Below are positions 13,603-20,548 of a DNA stretch of 21,925 bases, one piece after another (position 1 is the stretch's first letter; every line of letters begins with the position of its first letter). The stretch comes from Actinomycetota bacterium (GTDB lineage: Bacteria > Actinomycetota > Acidimicrobiia > Acidimicrobiales > Microtrichaceae), in the NCBI GenBank assembly GCA_005777415.1, contig SXMI01000303.1:1-21925 (forward strand), given 5' to 3'. Position numbers and translations under genes: made by a program. The notes under the pieces were generated by a model, which saw only the letters and a list, made by a program, of their open reading frames with translations, searched no databases and was not told the DNA's origin.

Positions 13603-15199
13603 CCAAGGCGCCGGGCCCGACCAGCGCGCTCCCGTACGGCTCCAGGGTCGCCGGGTCGACGCCGGGAGGAACGCCCTCGCTGTAGGGGTAGATGGCGTAG
13701 CGCACGCCGTCGCGGAGGTCCTCGGCGGTGCAGACCCGCTCGGCGGTGAACTTGACGCGCCACGGTTCCTGGACGAAGCAGATGTCGACCCCCTCGTCGA
13801 GCGCGACCGAGGCCAGCGCGGTGACGAGGTAGTAGGTCTCGGTGCTCTCGGGTTCGACGTCGAGCACCAGGGTCCGTCCGTCGAGGGTGGTCTCCAGCCG
13901 GTCGACCAGCCCGAAGGTCGGCTCGAACCGCAGCGTCCGGGTGCCGCCGGTGGCGGTGGACGGCGCGAGCAGGACGGCCAGCACCACCGCCGTGGTGCCG
14001 ACGAAGCCGACGGCGACCCGACCGGCCGGTGCTGCGGGCGCCACGAGGCGGTCCGGGAGCGCGAGTGCCAGCGTCGAGCCGATGACGATCCCGGGGACGA
14101 CGACCATCCAGAGGGCGACGTAGAGCGCTCGGATGTCATCGAGTCCGGTGAGCACGTAGACGAGCAGGCCGAACTCGGCGAGCAGCGTCGCAGCCAGCAC
14201 CGTCCACCCGAAGCGGGAGCGCCGCCACCACGCCACGCCGGCCAGCGCCGCGAAGCTCGCCAGCGCCACGGCGAGCTGGCCCCAGCCGTTGCCGCCGGGC
14301 CAGAACTCGAGCACGAAGCGGACGGCGGCGTCCACGGGGTGCCCGCCGCTCTCGGGTCGCTGGGAGTACTCGAGGTACTCGGCCAGCTCACCGGGCCAGT
14401 CGAGCAGCGTGTAGCCGACGACGGGAGCGGCGAAGGCGACGGCCAGCAACCCCGTGGCGACCAGTGTCGGTCGGGCCTCGCGCCACAGTCGTGCCAGGTC
14501 GCCGGTGCGCCACATCACCACGAGCAGCACGAGGGTGCCCAGCCCCACGAACGACGAGAACACGACGTGGCCCTGCAGCAGGAGGCCGGCGGCCGCCGCG
14601 TAGGCGACGAGCGAGGGCAGCCGGCCGGCGGCGGCGCTGGACCCGGCCACGACCAGCAGGGCGAAGCTGCAGGCGAACATCTCGGGGAGCCAGGTCCCGA
14701 CCAGGATGTAGGGCACCACGGACGAGCCGAGGACGATCGCCACGAGCACGATCAGTGCCCGCGGGATCGATCGCAGGTGGGACCGGACGATGGCGGTGAG
14801 CGCCCCGAGCTGGGCGGCGTTGAGCGCCAGCGCCGCCGCGATCATGACGTTGTGCTGGCCGACGAACGATCCGGTCGCCCGGCGCAGCAGGTCGGCCGCC
14901 CCCCAGATCCACAGGTAGCTCGGACCGGGGTGGTTGAAGCCGAGGCGGCTGCCGTTGCCCCGGAGCTCCCGGAACGAGATGGCGTCCCCCGCCGTGGCGA
15001 ACTGGTGGGCCTCGTCGCCACCCAGGAGGATCGGGCTCCCGATGATCCAGCGCTGTCGGATGAGGAGCAGGGCGAACAGGCCCAGTGCGACGAGGGAGCC
15101 GACGGCGAGGTCGGACAGCACTCGGCGCTCCTCCCCGGTCGTGGGGGGCCGTTCGGCCGAGGGGTCGGCGCCGGGAGGGGGGAGGACGGAGGTGGTCAC
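13586..15199 (-). CDS. Multi-pass membrane protein, GT-C-like glycosyltransferase candidate
   Basis: This 537-residue integral membrane protein has about ten to twelve hydrophobic segments (residues about 30-400) and a soluble C-terminal domain of about 125 residues. The first periplasmic loop has GGDEAHQFATAGDAISF and GFNHPGPSYLWIWG; an acidic Asp-Glu pair in the first loop is the usual catalytic site of GT-C enzymes that use polyprenyl-phosphate sugars. The HPGP element recurs in actinobacterial membrane proteins of this kind (from memory). The C-terminal part (VVLDV..., DICFVQEPWRVKF, YPYSEGVPPGVDP) is not recognised. The start is GTG at 15199; ATG codons are not available near it. A minus-strand TACACT box at 15254-15249 would give a leader of about 40 nt. 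It stands alone on its strand inside the glycan locus and overlaps the methyltransferase gene tail to tail. The reaction is unproven. Confidence 0.8.
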   Translation of the reverse strand: MTTSVLPPPGADPSAERPPTTGEERRVLSDLAVGSLVALGLFALLLIRQRWIIGSPILLGGDEAHQFATAGDAISFRELRGNGSRLGFNHPGPSYLWIWGAADLLRRATGSFVGQHNVMIAAALALNAAQLGALTAIVRSHLRSIPRALIVLVAIVLGSSVVPYILVGTWLPEMFACSFALLVVAGSSAAAGRLPSLVAYAAAAGLLLQGHVVFSSFVGLGTLVLLVVMWRTGDLARLWREARPTLVATGLLAVAFAAPVVGYTLLDWPGELAEYLEYSQRPESGGHPVDAAVRFVLEFWPGGNGWGQLAVALASFAALAGVAWWRRSRFGWTVLAATLLAEFGLLVYVLTGLDDIRALYVALWMVVVPGIVIGSTLALALPDRLVAPAAPAGRVAVGFVGTTAVVLAVLLAPSTATGGTRTLRFEPTFGLVDRLETTLDGRTLVLDVEPESTETYYLVTALASVALDEGVDICFVQEPWRVKFTAERVCTAEDLRDGVRYAIYPYSEGVPPGVDPATLEPYGSALVGPGALVNRPG

Positions 15200-15217
15200 G
15201 GTTGGTCACGGGTGACC
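15194..15217. repeat. GGTCAC direct repeat plus palindrome at the start of the GT-C-like gene
   Basis: GGTCAC occurs at 15194-15199 and 15204-15209, one helical turn apart, and GTGACC at 15212-15217 completes a 6-bp-arm palindrome with the second copy. It covers the start codon region of the minus-strand gene and lies within the divergent gap to the LpdA-like gene. It may be a repressor site; no regulator is implied by the sequence. Confidence 0.4.
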
Positions 15218-15248
15218 TGCGGCCGGGCGGCCGCCGGACGGTGCTCCG

Positions 15249-15254
15249 AGTGTA
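15249..15254 (-). promoter_or_regulatory. Candidate -10 box of the GT-C-like membrane gene
   Basis: The minus strand reads TACACT, about 49 nt before the GTG at 15199. It would leave a leader of about 40 nt containing the GGTCAC repeats. No convincing -35 is seen. Confidence 0.3.
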
Positions 15255-15293
15255 GGACTCCCATCGCCCGGCGGCGGGTTCTCCCGGTCCGGG

Positions 15294-15299
15294 TACGCT
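15294..15299 (+). promoter_or_regulatory. Candidate -10 box of the LpdA-like gene (leaderless)
   Basis: TACGCT lies 6 nt before the GTG at 15306. No Shine-Dalgarno sequence is present. Confidence 0.42.
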
Positions 15300-15305
15300 G
15301 CGGTC

Positions 15306-16667
15306 GTGGCGCTGAGGTTCGTGATCATCGGCGGCGGACCCGCCGGGGTGCAGGCGGCGACGACGGCCGCCCGGCTGGGCGCCGAGGTCACCCTGGTCGA
15401 GCGCGACGTGGTCGGGGGTGCCGCGCACCTGTGGGACTGCGTCCCGTCCAAGGCGGTGATCGCCACCGGGGAGCGCCTCCAGGACGTGGTCGGTGCCGGG
15501 TCGCTGGGCCTGCGGGTTGGCGAGGCCTCGGTCGACCTCGACGTGCTCCGCGACCGCGTGCAGGAGCTGAGCCGCCGGATCGAACGCCAGAACGTGCAGC
15601 TCCTCGAGAGCCAGGGCGTGCGGATCCTCCGGGGGACGGGTCGGCTGGTGGACGCGCACACAGTGGAGATCGACCTCGACGGGGGCACCGAGGCGCTGAC
15701 GGCCGATGCCGTGCTCGTGTCGACCGGGAGCCGACCGCGTGTGCCGGACTGGGCCCGACCCGACGGTGTCCGCGTGCTGACCACCCGTGACGCCTACCCG
15801 CCGCCCGAGCTGCCGGGCCACCTGATCGTCGTGGGCTCCGGGGTCACCGGGGTCGAGTTCGTGCAGATGTTCTCGAGCTTCGGGTCCCGGGTCTCGCTGA
15901 TCGTGTCGCGCCAGCAGGTGCTGCCGGCGAAGGACCCCGAGGTGGCTGCGGTCCTCGAGGACGACTTCCTCCGTCGCGGCGTGCAGCTGCTCAAGGGGGC
16001 CCGCGCCACCGGCGTCGACGTGACCGGCGACGGCGTGACGCTGCACTGCGACGACGGTCGGTCGATCAGCGGATCCCACTGCCTGCTGGCGATCGGATCG
16101 ATGCCGAACGTCGAGGGGTTGGGTCTGGAGGCAGCCGGGGTCGAACTGGACGGCGGGTGGGTCCGCACGGTCGACCACCACATGCGCACCAACGTGTCGC
16201 ACGTCTACGTGGCCGGTGATGTGTCCGGCAAGCTGCCGCTGTCGTCGGTGGCGACCATGCAGGGACGCAAGATCGCCGAGCACGTCATGGGGCTGCACCA
16301 GGTCGACCACCGGCACCTCGACTACGAGAAGGCGGCCTCGGCCATCTTCACCGACCCCGAGGTGGCCGATGTCGGCCTGGCCGAGGCGGACGCGTTCGCC
16401 GTGGGCCGCAAGGTCCGGGTCACCAAGGTCCCGTTCGCCTCCACCGCCCGCGCCCTGATCGACGGCGATCCGCGGGGGTTCGTGAAGATCGTCTCGGACC
16501 CGGCGACGGGGGTCATCCTGGGCGGGTCGATCGTCGGCCGGCACGCCGCCGAGTTGATCTCGGTGCTGGCCGTCGCCGTCACGAACGGACTGCGGGCCAG
16601 CGATCTGGCGGAGAGCATCTTCGTGCACCCGGCGTTGGCCGAGGCGCTGAGCGACGCCGCCGAGTGA
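15306..16667 (+). CDS. LpdA-like NAD(P)H flavoprotein (pyridine nucleotide-disulfide reductase family), one redox Cys missing
   Basis: This 453-residue cytosolic FAD enzyme belongs to the dihydrolipoamide dehydrogenase family. It has the FAD-binding GGGPAG at residues 9-14, the NAD(P)-binding VVGSGVTGVEF (about 177-187), HVYVAGDVSGKLPLSS near 300 (second FAD motif), and a dimerisation domain ending with HPALAE, which keeps the family's His and Glu. In true disulfide reductases the active site is CxxxxC followed by PSK. Here the stretch is GGAAHLWDCVPSK: Cys45 is kept but the first Cys is Ala40, so no redox disulfide can form. This matches Mycobacterium tuberculosis LpdA (as remembered), which is a NAD(P)H:quinone-type reductase rather than a lipoamide dehydrogenase. 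The GTG start lies 6 nt after a TACGCT box. The gene has no metabolic partner next to it and simply sits inside the glycan locus, so its role (quinone or redox homeostasis) is inferred from family only. Confidence 0.9.
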   Translation: MALRFVIIGGGPAGVQAATTAARLGAEVTLVERDVVGGAAHLWDCVPSKAVIATGERLQDVVGAGSLGLRVGEASVDLDVLRDRVQELSRRIERQNVQLLESQGVRILRGTGRLVDAHTVEIDLDGGTEALTADAVLVSTGSRPRVPDWARPDGVRVLTTRDAYPPPELPGHLIVVGSGVTGVEFVQMFSSFGSRVSLIVSRQQVLPAKDPEVAAVLEDDFLRRGVQLLKGARATGVDVTGDGVTLHCDDGRSISGSHCLLAIGSMPNVEGLGLEAAGVELDGGWVRTVDHHMRTNVSHVYVAGDVSGKLPLSSVATMQGRKIAEHVMGLHQVDHRHLDYEKAASAIFTDPEVADVGLAEADAFAVGRKVRVTKVPFASTARALIDGDPRGFVKIVSDPATGVILGGSIVGRHAAELISVLAVAVTNGLRASDLAESIFVHPALAEALSDAAE

Positions 16668-16672
16668 CCGTC

Positions 16673-16682
16673 CCCCGCGGGG
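16673..16682 (+). terminator. Weak hairpin after the LpdA-like gene
   Basis: The 10-bp palindrome CCCCGCGGGG begins 6 nt after the stop codon. No T-run follows and the loop would be tight, so this is only a possible transcription end. Confidence 0.2.
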
Positions 16683-16714
16683 CCGGTGGTCCCGGTGTCG
16701 ACGGGTCGGACTGC

Positions 16715-16731
16715 TAGCGTCGGAGGCCTCC
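16715..16731 (+). promoter_or_regulatory. Candidate promoter and palindrome of the Wzm-Wzt operon
   Basis: TAGCGT (16715-16720) resembles the other -10 boxes. One base later lies the perfect 10-bp palindrome GGAGGCCTCC (16722-16731), over the expected transcript start. Unlike several other genes here, this one would have a leader of about 40 nt, with ACGAGG (16757-16762) 5 nt before the TTG start at 16768. Confidence 0.4.
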
Positions 16732-16767
16732 CGGAACTCCCGGCCCCCGAACGTCCACGAGGTTCGA

Positions 16768-17571
16768 TTGTCCACCCCGGCCCAGGTCTGGTCCTACCGC
16801 ACGCTGATCGCCAACCTGGCGCAGCGGGATCTGAAGGCCCGGTACAAGAAGAGCTTCCTCGGCTGGCTCTGGTCGCTCATCAACCCGGCGACCACCCTGG
16901 CCATCTACACGGTCGTCTTCGGTCTGATCCTGGGGGCGCAGGCCCCGGTCGCCGGCAACGGCCGGCTCGAGAGCTTCGCCCTCTACCTGTTCTGCGGTCT
17001 CGTGGCGTGGAACTTCTTCTCCGGCACGATCAACATCTGCATCGCCTCGTTCCAGAGCGCCGGGGGTCTGCTCACGCGGACCTACTTCCCGCCCGAGTGC
17101 CCCATGGTGGCCGGACTGGTGACCGTGGCCATCCAGGCGGTGCTCGAGCTCATGATCCTGTTCGGCTTCATGATCGTGCTCGGCAACGTGTCCTGGACGT
17201 TCGTGATGGTGGTGCCGATCTTCATGCTGCTGGCGTGCCTGTCGTTCGGCGTCGGTCTCGTGCTCGGTCTCGGCAACATCCGCTACCGGGACGTCAGCTA
17301 CCTGGTCGGCATCGGGCTGCAGGTGCTCTTCTACCTGACGCCGATCGTCTACACCGTCGACCTGGCGACCTCGAAGTCCGCCGTCCTCGGTCGGATCCTC
17401 CAGGCGAACCCGCTCACCTCGTTCGTCTACGGCATCCGACAGGCCGTCTACAGCCTGGACCTGCCGACCACCTCGAACTGGCTCATGATGGGTGCGTCGG
17501 CGACGGTGAGCCTGGTCGTCGGCTGGTGGATCTTCGGCCGGTACGCCCCGAGCGTCATCGAGGAGCTCTGA
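16768..17571 (+). CDS. wzm: ABC-2 type polysaccharide exporter, permease (Wzm)
   Basis: This is the membrane half of an ABC transporter that exports finished lipid-linked polysaccharide. Its 267 residues and six hydrophobic segments fit the ABC-2 permease family. The N-terminal amphipathic stretch RDLKARYKKSFLGWLWSLIN (residues about 20-39) is the family's hallmark, followed by TTLAIYTVVFGLIL, a GLVAWNFFSGTI segment, a TRTYFPPECPMVAG cytoplasmic loop and NPLTSFVYGIRQAVY near the end. The start is TTG at 16768, the only TTG start I assign; the protein begins STPAQVWSYRTLI, as expected for the family, and ACGAGG lies 5 nt upstream. It ends TGA directly before the GTG of the ATPase gene, so the two are made together. 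The C-terminal PSVIEEL lies in the cytoplasm. The exported glycan is probably made by the flanking glycosyltransferases. Confidence 0.93.
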   Translation: MSTPAQVWSYRTLIANLAQRDLKARYKKSFLGWLWSLINPATTLAIYTVVFGLILGAQAPVAGNGRLESFALYLFCGLVAWNFFSGTINICIASFQSAGGLLTRTYFPPECPMVAGLVTVAIQAVLELMILFGFMIVLGNVSWTFVMVVPIFMLLACLSFGVGLVLGLGNIRYRDVSYLVGIGLQVLFYLTPIVYTVDLATSKSAVLGRILQANPLTSFVYGIRQAVYSLDLPTTSNWLMMGASATVSLVVGWWIFGRYAPSVIEEL

Positions 17572-18795
17572 GTGAGCGCGATCATCGTCGACGGCGTGTC
17601 CAAGAAGTTCCGGCTGCAGTCGGACCGGGCCCACTCGGTGAAGGAGCTCATCACCCGCAGGGACCGCGACGCCGGCGAGGACGCCTTCTGGGCGCTGCAG
17701 GACGTGTCGCTCGAGATCCCGCAGGGCTCCATGTACGCGCTCGTCGGCCACCACGGCTCCGGCAAGTCGACGCTGTTGCGCTGCATCGCCGGGATCTACC
17801 GGCCGACCGCCGGTTCGGTGCGGGTCGACGGCCGCATCTCGACCCTGCTCGAGCTCGGCGCCGGGTTCCACCCGGACCTGACGGGCCGGGAGAACGTGTA
17901 CATGAACGCCACCATCCTCGGGATGTCGAAGAAGCAGATCGACGCCGCGTTCGACGACATCGTCGGCTTCGCCGGGGTCGAGGAGTTCATCGACTCGCCG
18001 GTGAAGATCTACTCGAGCGGGATGTACGTCCGGCTGGGGTTCTCCGTCGCGGTGCACGTGGACCCGGAGATCCTGATCGTCGACGAGGTGATCGCGGTCG
18101 GCGACGCCGAGTTCCAGCGGAAGTGCTTCGACTACCTCTACGACCTGCGGCGCCGCGGCGTCACGATCGTGGTCGTCACGCACAGCACGGGCACGGTTGA
18201 GGCGATGTGCGACGGGGCCGCCTGGCTCGACCACGGCGTGCTGCAGCTGACTGGCACGGGGCCGGAGGTCGCGGCCGCTTACATGGAGCAGGTCAACGCC
18301 GCCGAGCGTGCGGCTCGCGACGAGGTGCAGGCCGCTGCGGTCGCGCCCGCGGCCGGCGCCGGCGGGGGTGAGGACGTGACCATTGCCGGTGTGGAGTTCA
18401 TCGACGCCGGCGGCGCCGCGACGACGGCGGTCGTCCACCGGGACCCGTGCACCATCCGGATCCACTACGAGGCCGTCCGCCCGGTGCGGGCCGCCGTCGT
18501 CGGGGTTGCGGTCCACTCGGCGAGCGGCGTCCACCTGACCGGGACGAACACCCGCATCGACGGCGTCGACACCGGTGAGCTCCGCGGCACCGGTCACCTG
18601 GACCTCACGATCGACTCGTTGCCGCTCACGCCGGGGGAGTACGAGTTCACGGTCGCCATCTCGGACGAGTACGTCCAGCACGACTTCGACCGGCGGGACC
18701 GGGCCTGGCGGCTCGCCGTCCGGGAGGGCGAGCGGATGGCCCCCGAGGGCCTGGTCGACCTCCGCGGCCGGTGGTCCGTGAGCGGTCGCGACTGA
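17572..18795 (+). CDS. wzt: ABC-type polysaccharide exporter, ATPase with C-terminal carbohydrate-binding domain (Wzt)
   Basis: This ATPase powers export through the Wzm permease. Its nucleotide-binding domain (residues about 1-240) has Walker A as GHHGSGKST (59-67; usually GxNGxGKST, so Asn is replaced by His), the Q-loop region GRISTLLELGAGFHPDLTGREN typical of polysaccharide exporters, the signature YSSGMYVRLGFSVA, Walker B ILIVDEVIAVGD and the switch histidine in VVTHST. An Ala-rich linker (about 245-270) leads to a beta-sandwich C-terminal domain (about 275-405) with GTNTRIDGVDTG and LPLTPGEYEFTVAI, the Wzt_C type. In E. coli O8/O9a that domain reads the modified chain end before export. 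That fits the methyltransferase gene upstream, which could cap chains (inference). GTG at 17572 follows the permease stop directly, with GAGGAG about 7 nt upstream. The length of 407 residues is normal for Wzt with this domain. Confidence 0.93.
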   Translation: MSAIIVDGVSKKFRLQSDRAHSVKELITRRDRDAGEDAFWALQDVSLEIPQGSMYALVGHHGSGKSTLLRCIAGIYRPTAGSVRVDGRISTLLELGAGFHPDLTGRENVYMNATILGMSKKQIDAAFDDIVGFAGVEEFIDSPVKIYSSGMYVRLGFSVAVHVDPEILIVDEVIAVGDAEFQRKCFDYLYDLRRRGVTIVVVTHSTGTVEAMCDGAAWLDHGVLQLTGTGPEVAAAYMEQVNAAERAARDEVQAAAVAPAAGAGGGEDVTIAGVEFIDAGGAATTAVVHRDPCTIRIHYEAVRPVRAAVVGVAVHSASGVHLTGTNTRIDGVDTGELRGTGHLDLTIDSLPLTPGEYEFTVAISDEYVQHDFDRRDRAWRLAVREGERMAPEGLVDLRGRWSVSGRD

Positions 18796-18800
18796 GCGCG

Positions 18801-18826
18801 TAGCCTCGGGGGACCGGCGAGGCCGG
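18801..18826 (+). promoter_or_regulatory. Candidate promoter and hairpin before the helical-protein gene
   Basis: TAGCCT (18801-18806) resembles the other -10 boxes and lies 60 nt before the GTG at 18867. In between, CCGGC (18814-18818) and GCCGG (18822-18826) can pair over GAG. The leader ends with AGGAG (18852-18856), 10 nt before the start. This may be an internal promoter of the export operon. Confidence 0.35.
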
Positions 18827-18866
18827 CCACTCCAGCCCCCCAGCGAGAATCAGGAGCGGATCGAAC

Positions 18867-19454
18867 GTGGAACCCAGTGGATCGCTCCGTTCCGGCGGAC
18901 CAACCGACCCGGCCGAGGCCCAGGCGCTGGAGGCCCTCCTGGGTTCCGGCGACCCCGTCGCCTCGGCCCTGAGCGCAGACCCCGTGCTGGGGGTCGTCGA
19001 CCGGGTTCGCGCCGACCTGGCGGCCCGTCGCGCCCGGGGCGAGCTGCCGTCGCTGCCCGCCGACGAGCTCGTCAGCCACTTCGAGGGCGTGGTCGAGGCG
19101 GTGGACGCCGGCCTGGTGGAACAGCCCCCGCTCGAGGTCGACGAACTCGTTGCCGCCGCGGCGCTGCCCGCCTGGCGGCCCGTTCCGACCGGCGGCCCCC
19201 TCAAGCGCATCGCCGTGGTGCTGATCCAGCTGCCCGCCCGAGTGATCGGGCTCCTCGTCCGCCGTCAGGTCGGCGAGTTCGCCACCCGCACCGCCGAGGT
19301 CGCCGCCCAGATCGCCGACCGCCAGACACGGACCTCGCGGTTCCTGGCCCGGGCCCACCTGGAGCGGATCCGTTCGCTCGAGTACCGGGTCGCGCAGCTC
19401 GAGGACGAGCTCCGGCGGGCCCGCGACGGCGAACCGGCCGACATCGACGGCTGA
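18867..19454 (+). CDS. Helical protein of unknown function in the glycan-export operon, 195 aa
   Basis: I do not recognise a family with confidence. Residues 1-25 are low complexity. Residues about 30-105 are acidic and helical with clusters of Leu, Val and Ala (DPVLGVVDRVRADLAARR, then ELVSHFEGVVEAVDAG). Residues 112-132 (LKRIAVVLIQLPARVIGLLV) are amphipathic or weakly membrane-embedded, with basic residues at both ends. Residues about 133-187 form a probable coiled coil (RSLEYRVAQLEDELRRAR). No catalytic motif, signal peptide or cysteine is seen. The layout resembles helical, basic stretches found before methyltransferase or glycosyltransferase domains in actinobacterial glycan clusters (from memory). 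GTG at 18867 has AGGAG 10 nt upstream. The stop overlaps the next glycosyltransferase start in TGATG, so the two are coupled. It could scaffold or tether glycosyltransferases to the membrane; this is inference. Confidence 0.75.
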   Translation: MEPSGSLRSGGPTDPAEAQALEALLGSGDPVASALSADPVLGVVDRVRADLAARRARGELPSLPADELVSHFEGVVEAVDAGLVEQPPLEVDELVAAAALPAWRPVPTGGPLKRIAVVLIQLPARVIGLLVRRQVGEFATRTAEVAAQIADRQTRTSRFLARAHLERIRSLEYRVAQLEDELRRARDGEPADIDG

Positions 19455-20548
19455 TGTTCGACCAGCTCGTGGTGGGAGCCGCACCGGGCGACGCCATCAC
19501 CCGGAACGCGCTCGTCATCCGTGAGGCCCTGTCGGTGCTGGGGCCGTCCGAGCTGTACGCCAACGTCATCGAGCCCGGCGTGGACCACATCGTGCGCCCC
19601 CTCGGGGAGCTGGCCCGGCGCCCGAACCGGGCCCGGCCGCTGGTGTTCCACGCCAGCATCGGGTGCTGGCCGGTGTTCCGGGAGCTGCAGGCACTCGAGC
19701 CGCGGCTGGCACTCGTGTACCACAACTTCTCGCCGGCGGAACCGTTCGCCCGGTTCGCTCCCGAGGTCGCCGACGACCTGATCCGCGGTCGGTGGGAGCT
19801 GGCGCGGCTCCGTGACCGGGTGGAGCTCGCCGTCGCCGACTCGGCCTACAACGCCGCCGAGCTCGACGAGCTCGGCTACACCGACATCCGGGTCGTGGCG
19901 CCGACCCCGGACGTGGACCGGCTCGACCGGGTGGTGCCGGACCCGGCCATGCTGCGTCGGCTGACGGGCTGGGGGCCCGGGCCGGTGGTGTTGTGCGTCG
20001 CCCAGATGCTGCCCCACAAGCGGATCGAACGGGTGCTGGCCGCCGTCGCGGTGCTGCAGCAGGAGTACCTGCCCTCGGCCCGACTGGCGCTCGTCGGCGT
20101 GGAGCGGTTCGGCGACTACTCCCGGGCGCTCCGGTCCTTCGCCCGGTCGGTGGGGCTGGCCGACCTGCAGCCGCTCGGCCGGGTCACCGACGAGGAGCTC
20201 GCTGCCCTGTACCTGCGGGCGGGCGTGTTCTGCACCCTCAGCGAGCACGAGGGGTTCTGCGTCCCGGCGGTGGAGGCCATGGCGCTCGGCGTCCCGGTCG
20301 TGGCCTCGGCCCGGGCCGCCATCCCCGACACGGTGCGCGACGCCGGGGTCCTCGTGGACGACCCCGACGACCCCGTGCTCGTGGCCGGGATCCTCCACCA
20401 CGTCCTGACCGACCCGACCACCCGGCACGTCATGGTCGGCCGTGGCGTGTCCCGGGCCCGGGAGCTGTCGGCGGACCGCAGCCTGCCCCGGGTCGTCGAC
20501 GCCCTGCTCGAGCTCGCCGGCCCGGTCGAACAGGTGGGGGCGTCGTGA
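19454..20548 (+). CDS. Glycosyltransferase, GT4-like
   Basis: This 364-residue GT-B-fold enzyme is predicted to be cytosolic and to act on a lipid-linked glycan. The N-terminal domain opens FDQLVVGAAPGDAITRNAL and has VFHASIGCWPVF and LALVYHNFSPAEPF, seen in retaining glycosyltransferases that use GDP- or UDP-sugars. The donor domain starts at VVLCVAQMLPHKRIERVL (residues about 177-194), then GRVTDEELAALYLRAGVFCTLSEHEGFCVPAVEAMALG. In this last segment (about 262-277) SEHEGFCVPAVEAM is the EX7E-type motif that binds the nucleotide sugar, and it appears intact. ATG at 19454 overlaps the preceding stop (TGATG) and its own stop overlaps the next gene's start (GTGA); both junctions indicate one mRNA. 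It lacks transmembrane segments. Donor and linkage cannot be read from sequence. Confidence 0.92.
   Translation: MFDQLVVGAAPGDAITRNALVIREALSVLGPSELYANVIEPGVDHIVRPLGELARRPNRARPLVFHASIGCWPVFRELQALEPRLALVYHNFSPAEPFARFAPEVADDLIRGRWELARLRDRVELAVADSAYNAAELDELGYTDIRVVAPTPDVDRLDRVVPDPAMLRRLTGWGPGPVVLCVAQMLPHKRIERVLAAVAVLQQEYLPSARLALVGVERFGDYSRALRSFARSVGLADLQPLGRVTDEELAALYLRAGVFCTLSEHEGFCVPAVEAMALGVPVVASARAAIPDTVRDAGVLVDDPDDPVLVAGILHHVLTDPTTRHVMVGRGVSRARELSADRSLPRVVDALLELAGPVEQVGAS

Noticed and set aside
14388..16775. 795-codon minus-strand open frame
   Set aside because: It is antisense to the LpdA-like gene and out of frame within the GT-C-like gene; the composition is low-complexity and no motif is seen.
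16714..18681. 655-codon minus-strand open frame opposite wzm and wzt
   Set aside because: It lies opposite two unmistakable transporter genes, and the translation is dominated by Asp, Arg, His and Val with no fold signature.
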